From G963665925 sp963676345 (GTDB lineage Bacteria; Bacillota; Clostridia; Peptostreptococcales; Acidaminobacteraceae): DNA of 64,000 nt. The position numbers and the translations under genes were made by a program. Positions within the stretch are counted from its first letter, which is position 1. Every line of letters begins with the position of its first letter. The stretch lies in the NCBI GenBank assembly GCA_963676345.2, contig CAXXTS010000005.1, positions 1 through 64,000 of the forward strand. Direction: 5' to 3'. Shown in pieces: positions 45,262 to 54,000 of this stretch. Below the pieces are notes generated by a model. It did not search any database, was not told where the DNA came from, and saw nothing but the letters and a program-made list of their open reading frames with translations.

Positions 45262-46124
45262 ATACCATGAGACGTGTCTATACCACTGAGGCCGGAGAAC
45301 TTGTGGCCCAGCATTCCACTGATGATTTACGCCGCAAGACTCTGCAGCCAGTGCAGACCTATGGCAACGGCAATGTAAAATCCTTGCCGCTGGAGGAGCG
45401 TACTCCGGTATATACTCCGGCGGGAATAATTGAAGCTGAAATGGTCACTTTTCATGAATCAGGAAAGCTGAAACGTGTTTTCCCGCTCAACGGGAAACTT
45501 TCCGGGTATTGGAGTCAGGAAGATGAAGGGAAGTTGGCAGATCCGCTGACCTTTGATTCTCCGGCAGGTCCGCTGACCGCAAAAGTTATCAGTCTTTGTT
45601 TTTATGAGGATGGAACATTGCGTTCCATGACTCTCTGGCCGGATGAAACTTTAAGTGTTCAAACTCCGGCTGGAGTGATCAAGGCCCGCATCGGAGCCAG
45701 CTTCAGCCGGGATGGTTATCTCCGTTCCCTTGAGCCTGCCGAGCCGACTCCGCTGGATACGCCCGTAGGCAGAATAACGGCTTATGATTCCGATGCCGTG
45801 GGCATCAACGGTGATTCCAATTCACTTGTCTTTGATGATCAGGGACAGGTTGCAGCCGTGAGCACTACCTTGAGTATGATTACCGCTCGCCATTATTCGG
45901 GTAAGGAGTTCGTATTCGTCCCCGAATGCCGGGAATCCCTATGTTCCGAAAGTGAGCGGGAGATGGTGCCCATGCGCATCCTTTTCGATAAGCAGGGGGT
46001 TGAAATAAGTGTAACCCCTGACGCGGAGCCGTCTTATGTGGATTTTGCGAATTATGAAATCAGTAGTTCGCCGTTCCTGCCGCAACTGGATAATTTATCC
46101 AAGGGGCTGATTTGTTCAGTCTGA
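45258..46124 (+). CDS. Unknown protein with internal beta repeats, coupled to nifV
   Basis: 288 residues, no signal peptide or membrane segment. The sequence consists of repeated units of about 45-60 residues with the pattern TP-x-G-x-I-x-A followed by a turn such as FHESGKLKRVFPLNG, FYEDGTLRSMTLWPD or FSRDGYLRSLEPAEP. This resembles MORN-like or other beta-hairpin repeats, with three clear copies and fainter ones toward the C terminus. I do not recognise a named family. It overlaps the nifV stop by four bases, so it is translated together with nifV under the sigma-54 promoter, which suggests a nitrogen-fixation role. It ends 2 bases before the convergent lipid operon. Confidence 0.8.
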   Translation: MNTMRRVYTTEAGELVAQHSTDDLRRKTLQPVQTYGNGNVKSLPLEERTPVYTPAGIIEAEMVTFHESGKLKRVFPLNGKLSGYWSQEDEGKLADPLTFDSPAGPLTAKVISLCFYEDGTLRSMTLWPDETLSVQTPAGVIKARIGASFSRDGYLRSLEPAEPTPLDTPVGRITAYDSDAVGINGDSNSLVFDDQGQVAAVSTTLSMITARHYSGKEFVFVPECRESLCSESEREMVPMRILFDKQGVEISVTPDAEPSYVDFANYEISSSPFLPQLDNLSKGLICSV

Positions 46125-46126
46125 TT

Positions 46127-47287
46127 TTACCAGTCGCTGAGCTTACCAATATTTGACACGGGCAGGCTTGGTCCGAAATCATATTTTCCGGGTTTTTCGT
46201 GATGGGAAAGTTTATCAATCGCCAGATTACGCAGCTCTTTTTCAAGGGCTGCGTTTTCTTTCTCAGAGGCCGGAACTATAAAAATCTTTAATCTTTCCCC
46301 TTCATCTGCCCTCATGAGCCTTACGCAACAATCCCTGACCTGAGGTAATTCTCTGAAGAAATTTTCCACCCGTGCCGGATAAACGTTTATCCCCCCAACC
46401 TGTACGGCTTTGTCGGCCCGTTTAAGCGGTCGGAACCGGGCTCCCTGCCATTCGAGATGATCCTGCAGGACATGCTGTTGTTTGTCTCCCGTTGCCGAAG
46501 TCCGTTCGATGGTGGAGTCCCCTGTTTTTTTCCAGTGGCTCAGCAGGGTATACATGCCCGACGGGTCATGACGAAATCCAACTCCGCCTGTCTCTGATGA
46601 ACCGTAGACTTCTGTCATGCGGGCCAGCCCCTGTGCCTGCAGGCCAGTAATTGTTTCTGCCGGACATGGCCCGGTTGAAGTCACCCCGAATACATTTTCA
46701 GGGAAGACTCCGTCCAGATTTTCAAGTTTTTTCCAGAGCAGCGGGAAGGCAATGATCAGGTCGCCGTTGCGCATTTTTTTTATCTGCTCCATGCCGGGCA
46801 GGGGAGGGCTGTATTCTTTCGGCACCTCCAGTGCTTTGGGGAGCAGGATAGAAAACAGGAATCCGTAAATATGGTGCCGGGGCACAAAGCTGACCACCCG
46901 CCTGCGATCCGGGAAGATACTTGCAAGAGAATGGATTTCCTGTTCAAGGTCGGTGAAGTTCGATGCTGCAGGAACCGGTGTGCCGGTGCTGCCGGATGTG
47001 AAAAATGTTACCCGGCACGGCCTGCCTCCTGTTTGATTCAGGATCAGTTCCGCCATCAGGTTGATGTCTTTACCCGCCAGTTGTGATGATTCAATACCGA
47101 ACTGCATTCCGATCCGTTCAAGAATTCTTTCCGGGTCCTGAAAGATCGTATTAAGGGGTATAAAATCTCCGGCCAGGGACTGCCCTGTGCAAAATTCCAG
47201 CTTCCGGCTGTAATCCATTTCCGCAAGTAGCGTTGACGAGATCATTTCCGCTATGTCCTGCGCAGTAAGTGACAGCTTTGCAGTCAT
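46127..47287 (-). CDS. Short AMP-dependent ligase (aryl polyene type acyl-adenylating enzyme)
   Basis: 386 residues, adenylate-forming superfamily: P-loop FFTSGSTGTPVP, VYGSSETGGVGFR, VQVGGINVYPARVE and C-terminal catalytic Lys in NIGKLSDW. It is shorter than typical acyl-CoA ligases (about 500-550), as are the ligases of aryl polyene clusters that load an aromatic starter acid onto a carrier protein. It is the last gene of the long minus-strand lipid operon, 3 bases after the ketosynthase-like gene. The substrate (hydroxybenzoate, coumarate or a fatty acid) is inferred only. Confidence 0.82.
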   Translation of the reverse strand: MTAKLSLTAQDIAEMISSTLLAEMDYSRKLEFCTGQSLAGDFIPLNTIFQDPERILERIGMQFGIESSQLAGKDINLMAELILNQTGGRPCRVTFFTSGSTGTPVPAASNFTDLEQEIHSLASIFPDRRRVVSFVPRHHIYGFLFSILLPKALEVPKEYSPPLPGMEQIKKMRNGDLIIAFPLLWKKLENLDGVFPENVFGVTSTGPCPAETITGLQAQGLARMTEVYGSSETGGVGFRHDPSGMYTLLSHWKKTGDSTIERTSATGDKQQHVLQDHLEWQGARFRPLKRADKAVQVGGINVYPARVENFFRELPQVRDCCVRLMRADEGERLKIFIVPASEKENAALEKELRNLAIDKLSHHEKPGKYDFGPSLPVSNIGKLSDW

Positions 47288-47290
47288 GGA

Positions 47291-48184
47291 TCAGCCTTGT
47301 GGTTTTACGGTGATAAGCCCGAAATTGTTTCCGCATTGTTCAATGCAGCAGCTTTCTCCTTTGTCCATAGCCTGAATTGCGGCAAAGGCAAGTTCCGGTC
47401 CGGCAGCGCAGGGCGTGTCTGTCTGTTGCGTGGCCGTAGCTCTAAGGTGAAGGTTTTCCAGTCTGGGCAGTATGCGGGCTGGGGCAAGGACCGGACCGGG
47501 GAATCCTGTTTCCTGCAGTTCCTGCGGGGAAAGATTTTCCATTTCCAATGTTCCGTATTTTGCTTCGGCACCATTTTCAACTGCACTAAGCAGAAAAAAG
47601 CACGCTCCTTCACCGACAGGAATATGTTTACACCGGGGGTCTTTACGGTCCAGCAATCGGCGGGAGTTATCTTCGAGCAGGGGAGTTTTTTCATCCACGA
47701 CGCCAAGCAACACCTTCTGGACTCTTTCTTCTGCCAGCCAGCATGCGGATGTCTGCAACCCGGTCATTAAGGGGCCGTGCAGTTGGCAGATAGTGGTGTT
47801 GGGCTTGGGGTTGTTCAGGAAAATACTCATGGTCGCTGCCGGGATATTATGTACCGAGTGGGAAAAGGACAGCGGTGATGCACAGTCTGCTCCGTGATCT
47901 ATTATGGAATCCAGAAATTCAAAAGTGGTTTGCGAGGGGCCGAATCCGGTACTGACAACAATACCCATGTTCTCGGGCAGGGGGAGTGTGGTCTTGAGGT
48001 CTTTCTGTTCTGTTCCGGCTGCGTCATGCAGGGCGCGACACCCGGCCAGCATGGTCATGCGTGTGAAGTGGTCCACCCTGCGTAAACGGCGGGGAGCAAA
48101 ATATGAATTCAGATCGGAGGTATCTACATTGTTTCCGGCTTCTGCTAGAACTGTTCCGATCCCGTGCAGGGCTAGGCGTATCAT
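47291..48184 (-). CDS. Ketosynthase-like protein without active-site Cys (chain-length-factor-like)
   Basis: 297 residues, N-terminal ketosynthase fold only (RRLRRVDHFTRMTMLAG, PLSFSHSVHNIPAATMSIFL, VGEGACFFLLSAVENG). The usual nucleophile context (SACSSG) is replaced by CQLHGPLMTGLQTS, and the paired catalytic His motifs are missing. It resembles the partner subunit (ketosynthase-beta or chain-length factor) found with one ketosynthase in aryl polyene loci. Its ATG overlaps the stop of the frame-disrupted ketosynthase upstream, its likely partner. It may set chain length rather than catalyse condensation. Confidence 0.78.
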   Translation of the reverse strand: MIRLALHGIGTVLAEAGNNVDTSDLNSYFAPRRLRRVDHFTRMTMLAGCRALHDAAGTEQKDLKTTLPLPENMGIVVSTGFGPSQTTFEFLDSIIDHGADCASPLSFSHSVHNIPAATMSIFLNNPKPNTTICQLHGPLMTGLQTSACWLAEERVQKVLLGVVDEKTPLLEDNSRRLLDRKDPRCKHIPVGEGACFFLLSAVENGAEAKYGTLEMENLSPQELQETGFPGPVLAPARILPRLENLHLRATATQQTDTPCAAGPELAFAAIQAMDKGESCCIEQCGNNFGLITVKPQG

Positions 48185-49375
48185 GCTGCCCCCTTTTTAA
48201 AGACAAGGGCGGAATTGTTTCCGCCGAAAGCCAGTGAATCACTAAGTGCGTATTCGGCCTTTATTGAAGATTTTGCGGTCACCGGGATTGCGTTTGATTC
48301 AGCCGAAGCCTCACGGAATCCAGAGGTGGGCATTAGCAACCCGTGTTTAAGCGACATTACAGTCATGACCGCTTCTATAGCTCCTGCAGCGCCTAAAGTA
48401 TGCCCGGTGAATCCTTTGATCCCTGTGAAAGTGGTGCGGGGAAATAAATCACTTATGACCTGGCCTTCAATACGGTCGTTATTCTCTGTGCCTGTGCCGT
48501 GTACGTTAATGAATCCGATATCGGAAGCTGTAATGCCGCTGCGTTGCAGAGCATCTTTTATGGCCTGTTTCAGTCCGGAACCCTCAGGATGTGGTGCAGT
48601 CAGGTGGTGGGCATCGCAGCAGGTGCCGTAGCCCATAACCTTCGCCATGGAATTGAGTTGCAGTTCCTGCATGGCTTTTTCCCCTGCAAGGATAACTGTA
48701 GCCGCACCTTCTCCCAGATTCAGGCCTTGCCTGTCTTTGTCAAAGGGGCGGCATCTTTCCGGGCTGGTGATCATCAGCCGGGAAAAACCGGTGTAGGAAA
48801 TTCCGCTCAGGGCGTCGGCGCCTCCGGCAATAACCAGATCGCAAAGTCCCTGTCTTATCCACGATGATCCTATGCCGATGGCATCAGTGCCGGAAGAGCA
48901 GGCATTGGGTTACGGTCTGCACCGGACCGTTCAGGGCGTATCTCTCCGCTACGGCTGCAGCCGGATTGCAGGACAAGTAGCTCTCGATAATTTTAAGATC
49001 CGGTTCTTTCTCTTCCCCGCCATTGCTGGTAAAAAGGCATGAAATTAAGCGATGCCCCGGTGGAAGAGCCGATGCAGGAGCCGACCTTAAGGCCGCCGAG
49101 TTTTTGCGGGGTCAGTCCGGCTTGTGCCAGAGCCTCGTCCGCTGCTTGAAAAAGGAGTTTTATAGTCTCTGTCAGCGGGGGATTTTGTTCCTGCCGCTTA
49201 ATCCACTCCTGCTTTACTGCGAAAACGGGGAGAGGACATGGGTTGGTCATATGAAAAAACCGGGTTTGAAAGTTGGCCGGACATCCCCGTGCAACATGGT
49301 ATCAAAACATGCGCGGCTATCCTTTCCAGCGGCACAGATACAGCCGACGGCGCAGATATTGACGGGAAGGTCCAT
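48181..49375 (-). pseudogene. FabF-type ketosynthase, frame-disrupted at three sites
   Basis: Read from ATG 49375, three bases after the carrier-protein stop. Restoring one base in the A6 run at 49254-49259, and removing one from C4 at 49015-49018 and from G3 at 48907-48909, gives a 397-residue ketosynthase. It has active Cys in TNACSSGTDAIG and His motifs NVHGTGTENND and KGFTGHTLGAAGA. The long frame 48181-48774 carries the C-terminal half and the frame 48993-49250 the middle of the N-terminal half. All parts are well conserved, so sequencing error is likely, though three breaks in one gene keep decay possible. It pairs with the chain-length-factor-like gene next to it. Confidence 0.85.
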
Positions 49376-49378
49376 GAC

Positions 49379-49624
49379 TTAAGCCTGTCTTTCCCTGATG
49401 AAGTCCACTAGACTGTTTACGCTCTGGAAGGCAGCCTTGCCTTCTTCCATGTTTTTGATTTCAACGTTGAAGTTCTTCTGGACCAGTACAACGATTTCCA
49501 CAGCATCGAGAGAGTCAAGACCGAGTCCTTCTCTGAAGAGGGGCGCATCGTTTTCGATTTCGTCGACGGTGACGTCGATGAGGTTCAGTTCTTCAATCAG
49601 CAGTTCTTTGAGTTTGGTATGCAA
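49379..49624 (-). CDS. Acyl carrier protein (second of the operon)
   Basis: 81 residues from TTG 49624, with AGAGG five bases before it; a GTG at 49657 overlaps the acyltransferase stop and has no ribosome site. Phosphopantetheine Ser in GLGLDSLDAVEIV, acidic helices and C-terminal SLVDFIRERQA. It carries the growing chain as a thioester. It lies between the LpxL-like acyltransferase and the frame-disrupted ketosynthase. With the carrier protein at 59452 it gives two distinct carriers, as in aryl polyene loci, where one may hold the starter. Confidence 0.88.
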   Translation of the reverse strand: MHTKLKELLIEELNLIDVTVDEIENDAPLFREGLGLDSLDAVEIVVLVQKNFNVEIKNMEEGKAAFQSVNSLVDFIRERQA

Positions 49625-49647
49625 TTTTGCCTCTTTGTAAGGATTCG

Positions 49648-50571
49648 TTAATTCCACATGTTAAAAAAATTGTAGAATTGGTAGGGGGTTTCCTGACAAT
49701 ACTTTTCCAGTTCAGCTGAAAATTGTTGTGCATAAGGGGTGAAAGCTTCGGGACCGCGGATTTCCCCTTTGCCTGTATCTGCAGGCACGTTGATTACCCG
49801 TGCTACCCGGAATTTCCCTTCCCCTGCCTTGCTGCGGATGGAAAAGACAATTGCCACAGGGGTTTCTGTTGTCGCCGCAATTTTGAACGGAGTGATCGGA
49901 AGTTCGATTTCCCCGCCCAGAAAATCAACCTGCACATTGTGCCTGCTCTTTCCCATAGTCCGGTCCCCGTTGATACAGAGCACGGAATTCTCACGCAGGG
50001 CAGTGAGCATTTCAAGTGTTCCACCCAATGGTGCTGCCGGGTTGATGATCGTTACTTCTTCTTCCTTTTCTTCTCCGCCCGAGCTTTTCCATTTAAAGGA
50101 ATGTTTGTCCACATCCCCGCGTTCCATGAGCATGACCACCGCTTTGGGGGCATCCAGAAATCCGAGATATGAAAGTCCCATTTGCCAGCAGCCTACGTGC
50201 GCGGTCAACAGGATCAGCTGTTTGTGTTCAGCATAGAGTTCCTGCAGCAGGCTAATGTCTCTATCCGGTCCATGGGCTTTGAAATCTCCCAGAATGCGCA
50301 GAACTGCACGGTCCACCAGCATTTTACCGAAGTTCCAGTAGAGCAGGAAGGTGTGTTGCAATTTGCTGGCAGCATTCTGTTTTCCAAAACGGCGGCGGAT
50401 GTATTCCGCTGGCCTTTTCCTCACTCCGGGCAGCAGGCAGTAAAAGACAACCACAAAGAAGAGCATGGCGTATGCCCCCGGTCTGCCCAGCAGTTTGATC
50501 ACCCCGTAAAAAAAATTATGGAAAAACGCGGGAGCCAGACTTTTACTGGACCATTTCCTATCGCGTTTCAT
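49648..50571 (-). CDS. LpxL/HtrB-like acyltransferase
   Basis: 307 residues from ATG 50571 (a GTG at 50586 is an alternative). N-terminal membrane helix (AYAMLFFVVVFYCLLPG), then the lipid A acyltransferase fold with LLTAHVGCWQMG in the HX4(D/E) position; the acidic residue is Gln here. Later motifs VLCINGDRTMG and VDFLGGEIELP fit the family. It likely transfers the finished acyl chain to a lipid or glycan at the inner membrane. It overlaps the glycosyltransferase stop by 14 bases. The changed motif residue may alter activity. Confidence 0.82.
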   Translation of the reverse strand: MKRDRKWSSKSLAPAFFHNFFYGVIKLLGRPGAYAMLFFVVVFYCLLPGVRKRPAEYIRRRFGKQNAASKLQHTFLLYWNFGKMLVDRAVLRILGDFKAHGPDRDISLLQELYAEHKQLILLTAHVGCWQMGLSYLGFLDAPKAVVMLMERGDVDKHSFKWKSSGGEEKEEEVTIINPAAPLGGTLEMLTALRENSVLCINGDRTMGKSRHNVQVDFLGGEIELPITPFKIAATTETPVAIVFSIRSKAGEGKFRVARVINVPADTGKGEIRGPEAFTPYAQQFSAELEKYCQETPYQFYNFFNMWN

Positions 50572-51741
50572 GGTGACTTTTTCCACACTGCTGCGGTTTA
50601 ATATCTAAAAACCGTTTAATGGTAAATGCCATAATGTAAATCGTAATACCTATAATTGCGGCAAATAGCGGTCCCAATACAAGAGATCCAAGCACCCATT
50701 CATAAAAACGGTCCAGCGCTTCGTAACCGATGGTCTGCAAAGAGATTTCGGTCAGGAATTTATTGTAGCGCATGTAATGTCCGGCCTCGATACACAGGGC
50801 CGGAACAAACGGGGGAATACACAATTGACTGACCGCCAGCCCGGTTATTTTGCTCAGCCGGAAGAAACCGCAAAAAAGTATGATAGCAATGGAGTGCATT
50901 GCTATAAGCGGTAAAGTACCCAGCAGCATACCTATTGCTCCGGCAATAGCTAGTTTGAGCGGGGTTTCATCCTTGCAAAGCAGTATTCGCAGTGAGCGCA
51001 GGGGGTGAATGGGAGTTATTTTACCTTCTTCATCCTTTGCGTACTGACGGTGGGGCAGGGGCACGAAGGAACGCATGGTCAGTCTGGTGTTAAGCAGCGA
51101 GATGCGAATATTATCTTTAATGGTATCAAAGTGGGAAACCCGTTCCTCCGGGTTGGGATAATAGACTTCAATAGGCAGGTCTTTTAGATCGTATCCGGCC
51201 CATGCTGATTTGACCAGTATCTCTACTTCAAAGGCGTAGCGGGATTCGGAAGTCTTTGCTGCGGAAAAGATTTCAAGGGGATAGGCCCGGAATCCACTCT
51301 GTACGTCGTTTATTTTTATTCCGGTCTGGACCCGTAGCCAGAAATTGGAGAAGCTGCGGCCGAACTTTGCAGCACCGGGCACGTTCTGCCCTTCAAAGTT
51401 CCTGCTGCCTACGAAATCGTTTCCGGGCTTTGTTGGATCGCTTTGATAAATTTAGGAATTTCTTCGGGAAAATGTTGGCCGTCGGCATCAATGGTGATGA
51501 TGTGGGTTTTACCCAGCTCTCGTGCTTTTTCAGCTGCAGTGAGGATGGCCTGCCCTTTGCCTAGGTTTTCATCGTGGGAAATTACGGTGAGGTCCATATC
51601 CTCTACAGCATCCGGCCCTCCGTCCGTACTTCCGTCGTCGAGAATGAGAACTTCGCCGTGCTTCAAGGCCCGCTCTGCGACATCGCGCAGGGTGGAGCCG
51701 TGGTTGTATACCGGGATAACTATTAGCGGTTTAATCTGCAT
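50558..51741 (-). pseudogene. Family 2 glycosyltransferase fused to DUF2062, frame-disrupted
   Basis: Start ATG 51741 inside the end of the radical SAM gene. The first part (residues about 1-105) is a GT2 catalytic domain (LIVIPVYNHGSTLRD, ILDDGSTDGG, ITIDADGQHFPEE). It breaks at PETIS, where one base is missing in the A3 run at 51414-51416. Restored, it reads on FVGSRNFEGQNVPG into the rest of the GT2 domain (INDVQSGFRAYPLEIF) and a DUF2062 membrane domain (GAIGMLLGTLPLIAMHSIAI), about 394 residues in all. GT2-DUF2062 proteins occur in aryl polyene operons. It probably attaches a sugar to the lipid. Both parts are conserved, so a sequence error is likely. Confidence 0.83.
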
Positions 51742-53125
51742 GAGCGGAATCTGTGACTGGTTGAGAAGGTGTTTTCTTTCCGGGCTGGTCATCGAATTTT
51801 ATCAGCTGATCCCAGAGAATTCCCCGGAATCCGAATTTTTTCATAATGTTAATGCGTTGTTGCCCCTCGTCAGGAGGGAACAGTCTATCCCTGCGTCTTT
51901 TGAATCCTTCGATAAGGGCCGCGTTCATTTCATCTTTATCAAGGCCGGGGGAGAAGTAGTAGAAAGGTTCCAGCAGCGATTGTCCGGGGCGGATTAAACC
52001 TTCTTTGACCGCTCTTGTAAAGAGCGGAGTTCCTTCGTGCAGCCTGATCCCTGAAAAGGGGAAAACCACGCAATTGCGTAGTAAGTTCATGTTTACGATC
52101 CCCTCGCGAACCGTGTCCATGGTTTCGCCGGGACCTCCGAAAATTACAAAGTGCGCACAGGGGATTCTTTGCCGAATACATTTTTCATTGAAATCCATTA
52201 CTTCATCAAAGCTGAAACTTTTGTGCAATGCTTGCAGCGTTGTATCACTGGTGGCGTCTGTACCCACCTCCATTGCGTGCAGGCCGGAGCGTTTGAGTAG
52301 AACCAGTTGGTCATTTTCAACGGGACCGGGCTGGAAAAAACCGCACCAGCTTATTTTAATCTTCCGGCGTATAATTTCTTCGGCCAGCAGCAGATAGTGA
52401 CCACCCCGGTCATTAAGCACTGAGTCTGTGAAGAAAATATTGTCCGCTCCATATTTGCAAAGCATTTCAAGCTCGTCAGCAACTTCATCCACCGGGCGGA
52501 CCCGCATTTTGCGTCCTTCCAGATAAGGGTATGTACAGTAGGCGCAGCGATGCTCGCATCCGCGCTTGGTCTGTACGTTCAAGACCCCGCTTTGAGCAAG
52601 ATAATAGCTCAGCAGTTCATGGTCCCAGCGTGGCATTGGAATATCAGCCCCGGAAATTCCTTCTTCTTTGCCGTAAATTCGCGGAGCTGTTTCACCATGC
52701 TCAAGCCTGTTGATGAGGTCGACCATCTTGCGTTCGCCTTCCCCCACAATTCCATAGTCCGCCCCGGTATATTCAAGGATTTCTTCCGGCAGCAGGGAGA
52801 ACCCCGCTCCTCCGGCAATGATCGGGATTCCGGAGTCTTTCAGCACATCAACTATGAGTTTGGCTTTGTAGATGTACTTGTTGGTATGAGAGGTGAAGGA
52901 ATCTACGTTGTCTACATTGCGGATGGAGATTCCCGCATATTGCGGCATGGTTTCAGCCAGTGTTTTTCGTAGATGCTCAAGAGAATTACCGGCAGCCAGC
53001 ATGTCGTACTGGATAACCTTGTGTCCTGCCGCGTGCAGCGGACCGGCAATAACTGACATGCCGATAGGATATACCGGGTAGGGTTCAACATTGGTGTTTG
53101 TGGAGATTAGAAAAACAGTTGCCAT
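51731..53125 (-). CDS. B12-binding radical SAM protein of lipid biosynthesis
   Basis: 464 residues. N-terminal cobalamin-binding Rossmann domain (about 1-140, YPIGMSVIAGPLHAAGHKVIQYDM, IIAGGAGFSLLPEEIL). Radical SAM core (about 180-400) with cluster ligands in RGCEHRCAYCTYPY, then a C-terminal extension. Cobalamin-dependent radical SAM enzymes methylate unreactive carbons or rearrange or cyclise rings. I recall this architecture in candidate ladderane-lipid clusters; typical aryl polyene loci lack it. It overlaps the glycosyltransferase start by 11 bases and follows the thioesterase by 7 bases, so it is firmly in the operon. The reaction is unknown. Confidence 0.87.
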   Translation of the reverse strand: MATVFLISTNTNVEPYPVYPIGMSVIAGPLHAAGHKVIQYDMLAAGNSLEHLRKTLAETMPQYAGISIRNVDNVDSFTSHTNKYIYKAKLIVDVLKDSGIPIIAGGAGFSLLPEEILEYTGADYGIVGEGERKMVDLINRLEHGETAPRIYGKEEGISGADIPMPRWDHELLSYYLAQSGVLNVQTKRGCEHRCAYCTYPYLEGRKMRVRPVDEVADELEMLCKYGADNIFFTDSVLNDRGGHYLLLAEEIIRRKIKISWCGFFQPGPVENDQLVLLKRSGLHAMEVGTDATSDTTLQALHKSFSFDEVMDFNEKCIRQRIPCAHFVIFGGPGETMDTVREGIVNMNLLRNCVVFPFSGIRLHEGTPLFTRAVKEGLIRPGQSLLEPFYYFSPGLDKDEMNAALIEGFKRRRDRLFPPDEGQQRINIMKKFGFRGILWDQLIKFDDQPGKKTPSQPVTDSAHAD

Positions 53126-53132
53126 GGCCTTC

Positions 53133-53612
53133 CTAAAGCTTTCGGTTTAGTGGACAGAGGGAACCGGCTTTCCATTTATTGCAGAATTCAGCATAAAAAT
53201 CAGGTTGGTACATGAGCAGTTCTTCATCGATGATAAATAGTTGTACTGTGCAGCCGGTGGTTGTTTTTTCTCCGGCAGCATTGCGGATGATGAATTCATA
53301 ATTCATGCGTGCGGCTTCAGTCCAGTGGAGCAGTGTTTCGATGCTGAAAGTATCCCCGAAGCGGAGTGGCTTGATATAGTCAACCTGCATCTTTTTGATC
53401 GGCGCGGCTACTTTGTAGCGGTAAAGGTCCATGTAGCCGACCCCGTACAGATCGCCAAGGGCTGTCCTCCCGTCTTCAAAGTAGCTGGGGTAGCGGCCAT
53501 GCCAGACGATATTCATGGGGTCCACTTCTTCGAAACGGACTTTGCGTTCAACTGTATGGCTCAAAGGGGCCGGAGCACCTTCAATCTTCGGGAAATAAGA
53601 TTTGCGTCCCAT
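53133..53612 (-). CDS. 4HBT-fold acyl thioesterase
   Basis: 159 residues, hotdog fold of the 4-hydroxybenzoyl-CoA thioesterase type: VRFEEVDPMNIVWHGRYPSY with catalytic Asp and the His of the WHG motif, followed by YIKPLRFGDTFSIETLL. It probably releases or transfers the acyl chain from the carrier protein. Its ATG overlaps the stop of the dehydratase gene by one base, and the radical SAM gene follows after 7 bases. A thioesterase of this type is a standard part of aryl polyene loci. Confidence 0.88.
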   Translation of the reverse strand: MGRKSYFPKIEGAPAPLSHTVERKVRFEEVDPMNIVWHGRYPSYFEDGRTALGDLYGVGYMDLYRYKVAAPIKKMQVDYIKPLRFGDTFSIETLLHWTEAARMNYEFIIRNAAGEKTTTGCTVQLFIIDEELLMYQPDFYAEFCNKWKAGSLCPLNRKL

Positions 53613-53998
53613 TAAACTGTCTCCGGTACGAATATGAGTTGGTAGGTTGCCGCTGTTTCTCCGTCCACGGAAAGCACGCAGATGGAGATGTGGTTCAGGC
53701 CTTTGGTTTTGAGCGTCAAGCTAAGCTCCAGTTTCTCCATGGGCTTGACCGGGCGCAGAAATTTGCAGCGGGTCACCGATTGCAGGATAAGTTTTTCATG
53801 GGGAAATTGCTGTTCAAGGGCTTCCATGGAAGAGTTCTGGCCAAGCAGGGTCTGAATTACTCCGGGCAGAATGGGGTTTCCGGGAAAATGCCCGTCAAAA
53901 CCGGGAAATGATTTATTGAAAACGTATGTACGTCTGTACTCTGTCCCGTTTTTTTCAAGGGAACTGCCTGCGGCAGAAATCTGTTTGATCAGTTCCAT
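53612..53998 (-). CDS. FabZ-like 3-hydroxyacyl-ACP dehydratase
   Basis: 128 residues, single hotdog fold with the FabA/FabZ-type motif GHFPGNPILPGV (catalytic His) and the supporting strand RCKFLRPVKPMEKLEL. It would remove water from 3-hydroxyacyl chains to make the double bonds of a polyene or an unsaturated lipid. It sits between the lipoprotein at 54001 and the thioesterase, overlapping the latter by one base. A second, different dehydratase lies at 57546, which is usual for aryl polyene loci. Confidence 0.85.
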   Translation of the reverse strand: MELIKQISAAGSSLEKNGTEYRRTYVFNKSFPGFDGHFPGNPILPGVIQTLLGQNSSMEALEQQFPHEKLILQSVTRCKFLRPVKPMEKLELSLTLKTKGLNHISICVLSVDGETAATYQLIFVPETV

Positions 53999-54000
53999 GG

